Of a stretch of DNA of 64,000 nucleotides, positions 39,364 to 46,818 are shown in pieces (positions within the stretch are counted from its first letter, which is position 1; every line of letters starts with the position of its first letter). The stretch comes from an uncultured Kiloniellaceae bacterium. Lineage in GTDB: Bacteria > Pseudomonadota > Alphaproteobacteria > Kiloniellales > Kiloniellaceae. The notes below the pieces were generated by a model that was not told where the DNA came from, searched no databases, and saw nothing but the letters and a program-made list of their open reading frames with translations. A program made the translations under genes and the position numbers. The stretch covers positions 248,001 through 312,000 of the forward strand of contig CANLSF010000006.1 in NCBI GenBank assembly GCA_947493695.1, in the 5' to 3' direction.

Positions 39364-39397
39364 GGGTTGGCGCGGTGCGTGCGCGTCGCGCCAACCC
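39364..39397 (-). terminator. stem-loop between binding-protein and permease genes
   Basis: GGGTTGGCGCG (39364-39374) and CGCGCCAACCC (39387-39397) form a perfect 11-base stem with a 12-base loop. It lies between the binding-protein stop (39429) and the permease start (39313) and has no T-tract on the minus strand. This resembles the intercistronic hairpins that stabilise binding-protein message over permease message in other ABC operons. That role is inferred. Confidence 0.7.
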
Positions 39398-39428
39398 TTT
39401 CGGTCAGGTTCGGAAAAATCCCGACGGC

Positions 39429-40781
39429 TTACTTCCTGTAGTCGCTCCAGGCGTAGTAGCCTTCACGCGCCATGATCGCGCGCGCCTTTTCATTGGCTTC
39501 ATCCATAATCGGCTGAATAGGCCCGTCTGTGGTGATGACCTTGGTCAGCGCCTGGCCGAGCACGTCGATGTTGAGCTCGTTCCACTCGGGGATCAGCGGA
39601 CGCCAGTCGGGGTCGGCACAAGGCAGCTGCTCAGCGACCACCGGATACTCGGGAAACTGCTTCACGAACTCCGGGTGGTTAAGCGTTGAAAGCCGGATGG
39701 GATCTCCCCCCAGCTCAACCATGCGCTTATCACCGGCTTTCGAGGTCATGTACTGAACGAAGAGGAACGCTGCTTCCTTGTTCAGGGAGTTGGCGGGAAT
39801 GCCCATGGCAAAACCACCCGTCTCGGACCCGCAACGCGACCCGACCGGATGCAGCGCGAAGCCAACTTTGCCATCGACCTTCGAGAGCTTCGGATTTCGC
39901 GACATCGCGGCAATCTTCAGGCTATCGAGATACATCGCTGCATCGCCCTGCAGAAAAGCCGCAGACATCTCGGAGAATCCATAAGAGGGAATACCGGTGG
40001 GGCCGGTGTTGGAGACGGTCCGCAGAACCTCTGCCGCCTTCACGGCCTCCGGGCTGTTGATCACCGGATTCCATTCGTCGTCAAAGATCTTTCCGCCCAG
40101 TGGCGCAAGATGCAGCAACCAGGCCGCCGTCACCTGATGACCGGTTTTCCCGCGTGACGTCAGGGCGCCCATGCCCTTCTTTTCCTTGATCATCTTCGAG
40201 ACGGAGACCAGTTCGTCGTAGGTCTTCGGCGGTTCCAGTCCCAGTTCCTCGAAGACATCGGTGCGGTAGGCGAGGATCGAGGTCTCGGCGCCAAAAGGCA
40301 CCCCGTACAGCGCGCCCGATTTGCCGGGCATATACCCCTTGGTACCACCGACAATGCCGCCGTTCTGCAGGTAGGCATCGGCAATGTCGTCGATGTCATA
40401 CTGCGGATCGACCAGCGCGCCGTTGGTGAAAAACTGGCTCAGGGGCGTCAGCAGACCTTTTGAGACGTACTCGCCCTTCCACATCACGACCCAGGAGACG
40501 ATGTCGTATTCGCCTTCGTCCCTGGACATTTCGAGGATCTGCCGATCCCGCAGCTTGAGGTATTGCAAGGCATCGATTTCGACCTCGATGCCGGTTTCTT
40601 CGGTAAATTCCTCAACCAGAGTTTCGGCGGCCTTGAAGTGACTGAGCGCAGGCCAGCTCACGACAATAGTCGTTCCCTTGTACTTTTCATAAGGGTTCGC
40701 GAGCAGTGCACCGCTCATGGCCGTAAGGCCGACGGCTGCCGCGACACTCAAGGCTGCCGCTTTTCCAAACCACTGTTTCAT
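39429..40781 (-). CDS. ABC transporter sugar-type substrate-binding protein
   Basis: A 450-residue periplasmic solute-binding protein of the extracellular family 1 type. The signal peptide MKQWFGKAAALSVAAAVGL is likely cut near ALLA, with no lipobox cysteine. Typical blocks are VEEFTEETGIEVEIDALQY, PYGVPFGAETSILAYRTDVF-like and GDAAMYLDSLKIAAM. I start it at ATG 40781, where GGGAGGAAA precedes; the longer frame adds unrelated Arg-rich sequence. As the carrier-specific part of the importer it defines the substrate, which I cannot name. Acidic or sugar-like compounds fit the family. Confidence 0.93.
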   Translation of the reverse strand: MKQWFGKAAALSVAAAVGLTAMSGALLANPYEKYKGTTIVVSWPALSHFKAAETLVEEFTEETGIEVEIDALQYLKLRDRQILEMSRDEGEYDIVSWVVMWKGEYVSKGLLTPLSQFFTNGALVDPQYDIDDIADAYLQNGGIVGGTKGYMPGKSGALYGVPFGAETSILAYRTDVFEELGLEPPKTYDELVSVSKMIKEKKGMGALTSRGKTGHQVTAAWLLHLAPLGGKIFDDEWNPVINSPEAVKAAEVLRTVSNTGPTGIPSYGFSEMSAAFLQGDAAMYLDSLKIAAMSRNPKLSKVDGKVGFALHPVGSRCGSETGGFAMGIPANSLNKEAAFLFVQYMTSKAGDKRMVELGGDPIRLSTLNHPEFVKQFPEYPVVAEQLPCADPDWRPLIPEWNELNIDVLGQALTKVITTDGPIQPIMDEANEKARAIMAREGYYAWSDYRK

Positions 40782-40851
40782 TATTTTTCCTCCCATGACC
40801 CTGTTTATTCGACTGACGCAACAATGCCGGCTGGGCGACTGCACCCGCCGG

Positions 40852-41943
40852 CTACAGTGCCTGACCGCTCTCGCGGTCAAACAGGTAAAGTCTCTCCGTA
40901 TCGAAGTAGTAGGTGCCGGATTCCATCGGTGCGGCGTCTGGACCGACCTCGACCGCCGCAGTGAGGTTTTTCCCACCGACAGAGGCCGCAATGAACTGGC
41001 TGGAGCCGATGTACTCTGCGACATCGACAGCGAGTTCGATCGGCGCGAAAGCTCCGTTGCCCCGGTCCGCCGCAGAAAAGTGCTCCGGCCGGAGACCGAG
41101 AACGATGTTGGATTTTTTCGCGGTATCAGCCCGCTCTTGCAGGCGACCCGGCACCGGAAGCTCGAAACCCTGTCCCTTCACGTAGAGCGCGCCGTTGTTG
41201 CGCGTCAGTTCCGCGTCCATCAGGTTCATGGAGGGCGAGCCGATAAAACCGGCCACGAAAAGATTTTCCGGCGCGGTGTAAACCTCGCGCGGGCTGCCGA
41301 TCTGCTGAATAACCCCGTCTTTCATGATCACGATCCGGTCGGCCATGGTCATGGCCTCGATCTGATCGTGCGTCACATAGACCATGGTCCGTTCGAGTTT
41401 CTTGTGCAGGATGGCCAGCTCGGTGCGCATGGTCGCGCGCAGTTTGGCATCCAGGTTCGAAAGTGGCTCATCGAAGAGAAAGCAATAGGCATCGCGCACA
41501 ATCGAACGGCCCATGGCCACACGTTGGCGTTGCCCGCCAGATAGATCCTTGGGCTTGCGATCCAGGTAAGGCGTCAGTTCCAGCATTTCTGCGGCGCGCT
41601 GAACGCGCTCAGCGATCTCCGCCTTGGGCACCCTCGCCAGACGGAGCGCAAATGACATGTTGCCCGCAACGTCCATATGCGGGTAAAGCGCATAGGACTG
41701 GAACACCATCGCGATGTCGCGGGCTTTAGGCTGGGCGTAGGTAACGTCCTTGCCGGCAATCGATATCTCGCCGGATGTGACCATTTCGAGTCCGGCAATC
41801 ATCCGCAGGGTGGTCGACTTGCCGCAGCCCGAGGGGCCAACAATTACGACGAACTCACCTTCATAGATCTCCAGGTCGAGTTTAGGAATTATGACGACGT
41901 CGCCATAGGCTTTCACGACATCTCTCAGCACAACGCCAGACAT
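40852..41943 (-). CDS. ugpC: sugar ABC transporter ATP-binding protein (UgpC/MalK type)
   Basis: A 363-residue ATPase of the MalK/UgpC class that powers CUT1 importers. Walker A is GPSGCGKST, the signature LSGGQRQRVAMGRSIVRD, and Walker B CFLFDEPLSNLDAKLR, with the switch His in VYVTHDQIEAMTMADR. A C-terminal OB-fold regulatory domain begins near residue 235 (VAGFIGSPSMNLMDAEL). It is the first gene of the transporter unit and is divergent from the LacI-type regulator. The symbol reflects the family and does not imply glycerol-phosphate specificity. Confidence 0.93.
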   Translation of the reverse strand: MSGVVLRDVVKAYGDVVIIPKLDLEIYEGEFVVIVGPSGCGKSTTLRMIAGLEMVTSGEISIAGKDVTYAQPKARDIAMVFQSYALYPHMDVAGNMSFALRLARVPKAEIAERVQRAAEMLELTPYLDRKPKDLSGGQRQRVAMGRSIVRDAYCFLFDEPLSNLDAKLRATMRTELAILHKKLERTMVYVTHDQIEAMTMADRIVIMKDGVIQQIGSPREVYTAPENLFVAGFIGSPSMNLMDAELTRNNGALYVKGQGFELPVPGRLQERADTAKKSNIVLGLRPEHFSAADRGNGAFAPIELAVDVAEYIGSSQFIAASVGGKNLTAAVEVGPDAAPMESGTYYFDTERLYLFDRESGQAL

Positions 41944-42067
41944 CTACGCCGTCTCCCTCCCACCGTTTCATGCTGCTGCCTGTCCGGTTCGTTTTATGAC
42001 GCCAAACACAACGCCAGAACCGGTATCACGACTGCAGTTCGCCGCTTTCCAATTGATAGGATGCGGC

Positions 42068-42096
42068 TTTATTCTGTTACCGATAACACTATTCAA
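42068..42096 (-). promoter_or_regulatory. predicted promoter of the ABC-MetE-like-hydrolase unit
   Basis: On the minus strand TTGAAT (42091-42096) and AATAAA (42068-42073) are 17 bases apart. The LacI-type operator 42075-42088 lies entirely in the spacer, so a bound regulator would block RNA polymerase. Confidence 0.45.
42075..42088. promoter_or_regulatory. LacI/GntR-type operator between divergent regulator and transporter genes
   Basis: TGTTACCGATAACA has perfect TGTTA/TAACA arms and a near-palindromic centre. It matches the operator style of the LacI-family gluconate regulator GntR of E. coli (TGTTACCGGTAACA type) at 13 of 14 positions. The adjacent regulator resembles GntR, which supports the match. 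Confidence 0.65.
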
Positions 42097-42111
42097 GATC
42101 GAGAATCAACG

Positions 42112-42117
42112 TATAAT
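42112..42117 (+). promoter_or_regulatory. predicted -10 box of the LacI-family regulator gene
   Basis: A perfect TATAAT on the plus strand lies 34 bases before the regulator ATG. The matching -35 would fall at about 42089, at the edge of the operator, suggesting autoregulation. The -35 itself is poor. Confidence 0.4.
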
Positions 42118-42150
42118 GTCATACGCTAACATTTTCAGCCGGCGACTTTC

Positions 42151-43197
42151 ATGAGCGAGAAAAAGACAGTGAAACGACGGACGCGCCGGTCACAGGGCGC
42201 AGGCACTCTGAGCGAAGTCGCGCAAGCAGCCCAGGTCAGTGAGATGACTGTTTCGCGGGTTTTGCGCCGAAAAGACAAGGTCGCAAGCAAAACCCGGGAC
42301 CACGTGCTCAAAGTGATCAAGGACCTGGGTTACGTCCCAAATCGCCTTGCTGGTGCCCTGGCCTCTTCCACCTCGAACCAGTTGGCGGTGATCATTCCTT
42401 CCCTGCGCAACATCGTCTTCCCGGAAGTGCTCTCCGGGATCGCGGACCGCCTGGATGAAGCCGGGTATCAGGCGGTGATCGGAATCTCCGAATACGATTT
42501 GCAGCGCGAAGCCTCACTGGTTGAAACGATGATGTCCTGGCGCCCGGCGGGGATCATCGTGACCAACACACAACACAGCGAAGAAGCCGCCAGGATCCTG
42601 CGTGTCACCAAAAGTCCGGTCGTTGAAATCATGGACCTGACAGAAGATCCGATCGACATGTGCGTGGGCCTCGATCATCACAAGGCCGGGGCGGAAATGG
42701 CGCGGCATCTTGTGACCAAAGGATACCGCAACATCGGTTACCTCGGTTGTGATCTAATCACCGATGCCGCCGCGGGCAAACGCTATAGCGGGTTCCGAGA
42801 CACCTTGCAGGAAGCCGGCCTGTCGGTCGCTGTCAGTCTGAGTATCGACGAACCTTCCGGTATCGGGCTTGGGCGTAACTCCATGCCTGAACTTCTCGCA
42901 AAAGTCCCGGCAGGACAAAAAATCGATGCCGTCTACTTTTCCAATGACGCGGTTGCCGTCGGCGCCCAGATGTATTGCATGGCCGAGGGCATCCGGACGC
43001 CCGAAGACCTGGCACTCGCCGGCTTTAGTGGCCTGGAAGTTGGTCAGGCCATGCCGGTTCCGCTCACGACAATCCGCTCGAAACGCTTTCATGTTGGCTG
43101 GTTGAGCGCGGATTACATCGTGCGCAGATTACAGGGCGAAGATCCTCCGCGGGTCACCGATGCGGGCTTCGAGTTGATCGAAGGCGCGACGGCTTAA
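42151..43197 (+). CDS. LacI family transcriptional regulator (GntR-like)
   Basis: A 348-residue regulator. The N-terminal helix-turn-helix is TLSEVAQAAQVSEMTVSRVL with the hinge YVPNRLAGALASSTSNQLAV, followed by a periplasmic-binding-like effector domain (LPSLRN-type start IIPSLRNIVFPEVLSGIADR; LALAGFSGLEVGQAMPVPLT near the C-terminus). The blocks VVEIMDLTEDPIDMCVG and GLEVGQAM parallel the gluconate repressor GntR of E. coli, so an aldonate or similar effector is possible. It is divergent from the transporter genes and should bind the operator at 42075-42088. Confidence 0.93.
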   Translation: MSEKKTVKRRTRRSQGAGTLSEVAQAAQVSEMTVSRVLRRKDKVASKTRDHVLKVIKDLGYVPNRLAGALASSTSNQLAVIIPSLRNIVFPEVLSGIADRLDEAGYQAVIGISEYDLQREASLVETMMSWRPAGIIVTNTQHSEEAARILRVTKSPVVEIMDLTEDPIDMCVGLDHHKAGAEMARHLVTKGYRNIGYLGCDLITDAAAGKRYSGFRDTLQEAGLSVAVSLSIDEPSGIGLGRNSMPELLAKVPAGQKIDAVYFSNDAVAVGAQMYCMAEGIRTPEDLALAGFSGLEVGQAMPVPLTTIRSKRFHVGWLSADYIVRRLQGEDPPRVTDAGFELIEGATA

Positions 43198-43204
43198 GAA
43201 GCGG

Positions 43205-43834
43205 TCATTCCTGATTGCCTGGATGCTCAGGATCTTTTCCCCAGATCGCCTGATAGGTGTCTTTGCGCAGGCCCAGCCGTTCGAAAACGACGAACAAACC
43301 CCAGATCACAAGCACAACAAGAACAACAAGAGCGAAGGCTGTCTCGGCCCAGCCAAGCAGCGACATACCGGTCGCGATTGCAGCAAAGGCAAAAGCGACC
43401 GCAAGATAACCACCGCATTTGTGCCAGGCCTCAAACAGCAAACGCCGACCGGTCATATCATAGTGGTCGCCGCGCCAGGTCTGCGCGTCCTTCGGGTCCA
43501 CGTTGCGATCCGTGGGGCCGCCTTTGCTGCCCCGAAGCCAGCCACTGAGGATCTGAGCGCATGCCATCAGAACCGCACCGCCACCAAGAAGTCCGTGAAC
43601 CGAGAGTTCCAGGCCGCCGCTCTCAGAAATTGCGATATAGGCCGCGATCAGCATCAAAACCACGGCGCTGTATTGCGTGATTTGATGCAGTCGCCACCAG
43701 ACCTGACTGTCCAGTTTCCGGGGCCAATCCTGTCCGGGGAGCACCTTAAAAAACCGGGCTGCAAGAATGCCGACCGGAATCAGAATCAGCCATGCAAAGA
43801 GCATGATGAGCGCGTGAATGACAAAGGGGTCCAC
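43205..43834 (-). CDS. cytochrome b561 domain membrane protein
   Basis: A 209-residue membrane protein with five hydrophobic segments. It matches the eukaryote-like cytochrome b561 domain: IHALIMLFAWLILIPVGILAAR, RLHQITQYSAVVLMLIAAY, SVHGLLGGGAVLMACAQIL followed by SGWLRGSKGGPTD, and WHKCGGYLAVAFAFAAI. Four His in these helices fit two heme b ligand pairs. I start it at GTG 43834 behind GGAG; the longer frame adds 53 Arg-rich residues that look non-coding. It converges with the LacI regulator and is not obviously part of that system. The electron partners are unknown. Confidence 0.8.
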   Translation of the reverse strand: MDPFVIHALIMLFAWLILIPVGILAARFFKVLPGQDWPRKLDSQVWWRLHQITQYSAVVLMLIAAYIAISESGGLELSVHGLLGGGAVLMACAQILSGWLRGSKGGPTDRNVDPKDAQTWRGDHYDMTGRRLLFEAWHKCGGYLAVAFAFAAIATGMSLLGWAETAFALVVLVVLVIWGLFVVFERLGLRKDTYQAIWGKDPEHPGNQE

Positions 43835-44039
43835 AGGCCGGCTCCGGGAACATCGACGCAGATAGTGCTGCTGGCATAACCGACCTTGGGGCCGCTTGCC
43901 AAGCCTGTTCAACATCTCTGCGAATCTTCCCGGGCGTGAATTCGAGTGCCTGGGCAGCACGCCAGACCTGCTAAAAACGAAACCTCTAAGCACGCAGAGG
44001 CTTCGAGCAGAAATTCAGATTAACTTATTGATTTTTCAA

Positions 44040-44453
44040 TTAGGTTGGAGAGCGAAACCGGTCACGCGGCACCTCGGCTATTGCCGTAATCTCGACAAGA
44101 AGATTTGGATCGTAAAGACGAGAGACTTCTACTGTTGTCGTCACGGGGAAAGGTTCAGAGAAATACTTCTTCCGCACCTCTCCCGACGCCATGAAGGCCT
44201 CGATGTCGGTCACGTATTGGGTCAGCGAGACGATGTCCGCCATGGTACCCCCGACATACGCGAGCACCGCTGAGATGTTGCTCAGGGTTTGACCGACCTG
44301 GGCGGGCATGTCGCCTTGCCCCACGATCTGGCCTGCAGGATCCAACGACACCTGCCCCTTCAGGTAAACCGTCTGGCCCTCGCCCTGCACAACACCCATG
44401 GAAAAAGCACCAAAGGGCGACCAGACATCCGGCGGATTAAAACTCTCGATCAT
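44040..44453 (-). CDS. RidA/YjgF family protein
   Basis: A 137-residue protein of the RidA superfamily, whose members deaminate reactive enamine/imine intermediates or act in pathway-specific ways. Typical blocks are YLKGQVSLDPAGQIVGQGD, QTLSNISAVLAYVGGTMADI and TTVEVSRLYDPNLLVEI. The C-terminal RxxxxxxLVEI arginine of the family is present, so imine deaminase activity is plausible. I prefer the ATG at 44453 to TTG 44462. It is next to tadA on the same strand with a short gap. Confidence 0.88.
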   Translation of the reverse strand: MIESFNPPDVWSPFGAFSMGVVQGEGQTVYLKGQVSLDPAGQIVGQGDMPAQVGQTLSNISAVLAYVGGTMADIVSLTQYVTDIEAFMASGEVRKKYFSEPFPVTTTVEVSRLYDPNLLVEITAIAEVPRDRFRSPT

Positions 44454-44509
44454 CGCAAGCAATCCCTCTCTTTAAGCTCGGTCGGAACAAATCTTTCAGG
44501 TTCACAACA

Positions 44510-44968
44510 CTATCGCCGCGCCTTGAAAAAGCTGCGCAGAATTTCTGCACAGGCGGTTTCTTCTACGCCGCCGATGACTTCAGGACGGTGATGACAGGTC
44601 GGTTGTTCGAAAATCCGGGGACCATGATCGACACCGCCGCCCTTGGGGTCGTAGGCACCGAAGTACAGCCGGCGAAGACGCGCAAAGGAGATCGCGGTGG
44701 CACACATCGGGCAAGGCTCCAGCGTGACATAAAGATCCGCCTGCTCCAACCTTGTCTGCCCCAATCGTTCCGCCGCCGCGCGGATGACCAGAAGCTCCGC
44801 ATGAGCTGTCGGATCATGGCGGGTCTCGACCAGATTGTGTCCTTCCGCGAGCACTGCACCGCTCTTACCATCGACAAGTACAGCACCGACAGGAACTTCA
44901 CCTGCGTCGGCGGCCGTACGTGCCAGCGCGAGCGCACGGCGCATGGGGCTCTCTTGCGCTTTTGTCAT
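44510..44968 (-). CDS. tadA: tRNA-specific adenosine deaminase
   Basis: TadA converts the wobble adenosine of tRNA-Arg to inosine. The zinc motifs are TAHAELLVIRAAAE (HAE) and LEPCPMCATAISFARLRRLY (PCxxC), with VPVGAVLVDG at the N-terminus. At 152 residues it is of normal size. I start it at ATG 44968 (MTKAQESPMRRALAL); an ATG at 44989 would add 7 residues. It lies just upstream of the RidA gene on the same strand. Confidence 0.93.
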   Translation of the reverse strand: MTKAQESPMRRALALARTAADAGEVPVGAVLVDGKSGAVLAEGHNLVETRHDPTAHAELLVIRAAAERLGQTRLEQADLYVTLEPCPMCATAISFARLRRLYFGAYDPKGGGVDHGPRIFEQPTCHHRPEVIGGVEETACAEILRSFFKARR

Positions 44969-45013
44969 GAAAGGACCCTGCAGGCTCATCCCGGAGGGGT
45001 CAAGTCGGATTGC

Positions 45014-45511
45014 TTAGATGACAGCATCTTCGCCCGTCAGGAAATTGCGCAGGCACACAAGGGAACTGTTCCATCCCTCCGAGTGGCTGTCGCGGACACC
45101 GCGTTCGGTGAAGCCTTCCTGCGTAAACTGAAGTTCACAACCCTCGTCGTGTTCGAGGAACTCAAGGGTGATGAGCGTCTCTTCACCCGGTCCGTCGGCG
45201 CTCTCCCAGGCCCAGGTGAGAACAAGTTTTTCAGGGCGACGAATTTCCTTGTAGACACCACCAACACAATGGTCGTCACATGACGTACCCTGCATGCAGG
45301 TTCTCCAGCTACCGCCGACCCGGAGGTCTACCCGGCACTCGGGAATGGTGGCACCTTCGGGTCCCCACCAACACACCAGAATTTTCGGATCGGTAAAGGC
45401 TGCGAACAGAGTTTCGCGCGACGCATCGAAGACCTGCGATAAGCGCAGAATCCTGTCTTCGCTTTTTGTCGCTACCGCCTGTTTGGGGAGGTCACCCTCC
45501 AGAGCCTTCAT
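45014..45511 (-). CDS. SRPBCC/AHSA1 domain protein
   Basis: A 165-residue START-fold protein of the Aha1 C-terminal-like family. RLSQVFDASRETLFAAFTDP, WWGPEGATIPECRVDLRVGG and EGWNSSLVCLRNFL are typical. These proteins bind hydrophobic ligands in a cavity and are commonly paired with a small ArsR repressor, as here. I start it at ATG 45511 (MKALEGD), which overlaps the ArsR gene by 20 bases. The ligand is unknown. Confidence 0.87.
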   Translation of the reverse strand: MKALEGDLPKQAVATKSEDRILRLSQVFDASRETLFAAFTDPKILVCWWGPEGATIPECRVDLRVGGSWRTCMQGTSCDDHCVGGVYKEIRRPEKLVLTWAWESADGPGEETLITLEFLEHDEGCELQFTQEGFTERGVRDSHSEGWNSSLVCLRNFLTGEDAVI

Positions 45512-45896
45512 TGCCACCCTCCTGCGATGCCGGGTTGGGCTTCGCGTTCGCCTGCTCGGCACGCATCTGAATTTGCCGCGCCCGGTCAAGATAGCTTGCC
45601 AGCTGACCCAACTGTTGCTCCCAGAATTTGCGATGCTGTCCGATCCATTTGTCGACCGACATCAAAGGTTCAGGCTGCAAACTGCAGCGGCGCCACTGCG
45701 CATCGGTTTCGCGGCTGACCAGGCCGGCCTTTTCGAGGACCTTGAGATGGCGTGAGATGGCCGGCGCTGAGATGTCGAAAGGCGCCGCGAGTTCGCCTAC
45801 AGGGGCTTTTCCTTTTGCCAGACGGTCCAGAATGGCACGCCGTGTAGGGTCCGCCAGAGCAGCAAAAGTCTGACTGAGGGCATCCGTTGTGGGCAT
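45492..45896 (-). CDS. ArsR family transcriptional regulator
   Basis: A 134-residue winged-helix repressor: FAALADPTRRAILDRLAKGK, then the recognition helix region DISAPAISRHLKVLEKAGL and VSRETDAQWRRCSLQPEPL. No metal-site Cys pair is visible, so it belongs to the SdpR-like, non-metal branch usually encoded before an AHSA1 gene. The C-terminal 30 residues are Gln/Glu/Gly-rich and extend past the fold. AGGTG precedes the ATG. AT-rich repeats overlapping its promoter suggest autoregulation. Confidence 0.93.
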   Translation of the reverse strand: MPTTDALSQTFAALADPTRRAILDRLAKGKAPVGELAAPFDISAPAISRHLKVLEKAGLVSRETDAQWRRCSLQPEPLMSVDKWIGQHRKFWEQQLGQLASYLDRARQIQMRAEQANAKPNPASQEGGNEGSGG

Positions 45897-45957
45897 TAAT
45901 TAACACCTGATTTAATTAACCTTGTTGCTAATTAATCGCTTTTTCAAGGTGGGTCAA
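45895..45957 (-). promoter_or_regulatory. arsR promoter with AT-rich repeat operator
   Basis: On the minus strand TTGACC (45952-45957) and TAATTA (45929-45934) are exactly 17 bases apart. Three ATTAATTA-like blocks follow (45895-45904, 45911-45920, 45930-45936), two as a direct repeat ending TTAATTAAC. The last overlaps the -10 box. This arrangement is what an autorepressing ArsR protein would need. Confidence 0.55.
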
Positions 45958-46056
45958 CACCATAGGGTGTCTTCAGGGCTGAAAATGGCTGAAAACCTTG
46001 GTCTTTCGCAGAAAGCATCTATTGCTCAAGTCTCAAGGCGCGCCTACATTCCCGCC

Positions 46057-46818
46057 ATGTCACAAAACCAATCATCACGCCGCCCCGTCGTGGGCCTCAC
46101 ACTCGATTCAGAGGACGCGGGCGGCTGGTCTAAATTCCCCTGGTATGCCCTGCGGCAGAACTACTGCGATGCCGTTGTAAAGGCAGGCGGCTTGCCGATC
46201 GCGCTTCCGCACGAACCGGAGTTGGCCGAGCATTACCTTGATGAGCTCGACGGTTTGATCGTCACCGGCGGTGCTTTCGATGTCGACCCGGCCCTCTTTG
46301 GGGCCAACGACCGGCATGAGAGCGTGACAACCAAGAACCGTCGCACCGATTTTGAGCTGGCGATCACCCGCGGCGCCCTCGCGCGCGATATTCCCGTGCT
46401 GGGGATCTGTGGCGGTCAGCAGCTTTTAAACGTGGTTCTGGGCGGCACACTGATCCAACATATTCCCGACGAAGTCGCGCAGCCGCTGGCACATGAGCAA
46501 CCCAATCCCCGAGACGAAGCAGGACATGATGTAGCACTGCGCCAAGGCAGTCTGCTTCACCAGATATGTCAGTCAAAAACCCTGTCGGTGAATTCGGCAC
46601 ACCATCAGGCCGTCAAGTCGGTCGGCCCTGGCGTAACGGTCAATGCCACCGCGAGCGATGGTGTTATCGAAGGCATCGAAGCGCCGGAGTATCGTTTCTG
46701 TCTGGGTGTGCAATGGCATCCGGAGTTTTCGATTTCCAGCGGCGATGACGCAATCCTGAATGCCTTTATCAGCGCCAGCAGCGCGCGAGACGAAAGACAA
46801 GCAATCCATGCCCAGTAA
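46057..46818 (+). CDS. class I glutamine amidotransferase-like, gamma-glutamyl-GABA hydrolase (PuuD) family
   Basis: A 253-residue peptidase C26 family hydrolase. The nucleophile region is VLGICGGQQLLNVVLGGTL and the His/Glu pair is in LGVQWHPEFSISSGDD. GLIVTGGAFDVDPALFG is diagnostic of PuuD relatives. PuuD releases GABA from gamma-glutamyl-GABA in putrescine breakdown, but no other puu gene is near, so the substrate is uncertain. I start at ATG 46057 (MSQNQSSRRPVVGLT); the longer frame begins in unrelated promoter sequence. The end overlaps the pseudouridine synthase start by 11 bases. Confidence 0.9.
   Translation: MSQNQSSRRPVVGLTLDSEDAGGWSKFPWYALRQNYCDAVVKAGGLPIALPHEPELAEHYLDELDGLIVTGGAFDVDPALFGANDRHESVTTKNRRTDFELAITRGALARDIPVLGICGGQQLLNVVLGGTLIQHIPDEVAQPLAHEQPNPRDEAGHDVALRQGSLLHQICQSKTLSVNSAHHQAVKSVGPGVTVNATASDGVIEGIEAPEYRFCLGVQWHPEFSISSGDDAILNAFISASSARDERQAIHAQ

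Noticed and set aside
39314-39394. N-terminal extension of the MalF-like permease from TTG 39394
   Set aside because: It runs through a perfect stem-loop, and a GTG with a good ribosome binding site lies at 39313.
40782-41024. 81-residue N-terminal extension of the binding protein
   Set aside because: Arg/Ser-rich unrelated sequence overlapping the ugpC-type gene, while ATG 40781 has a strong ribosome binding site and begins a signal peptide.
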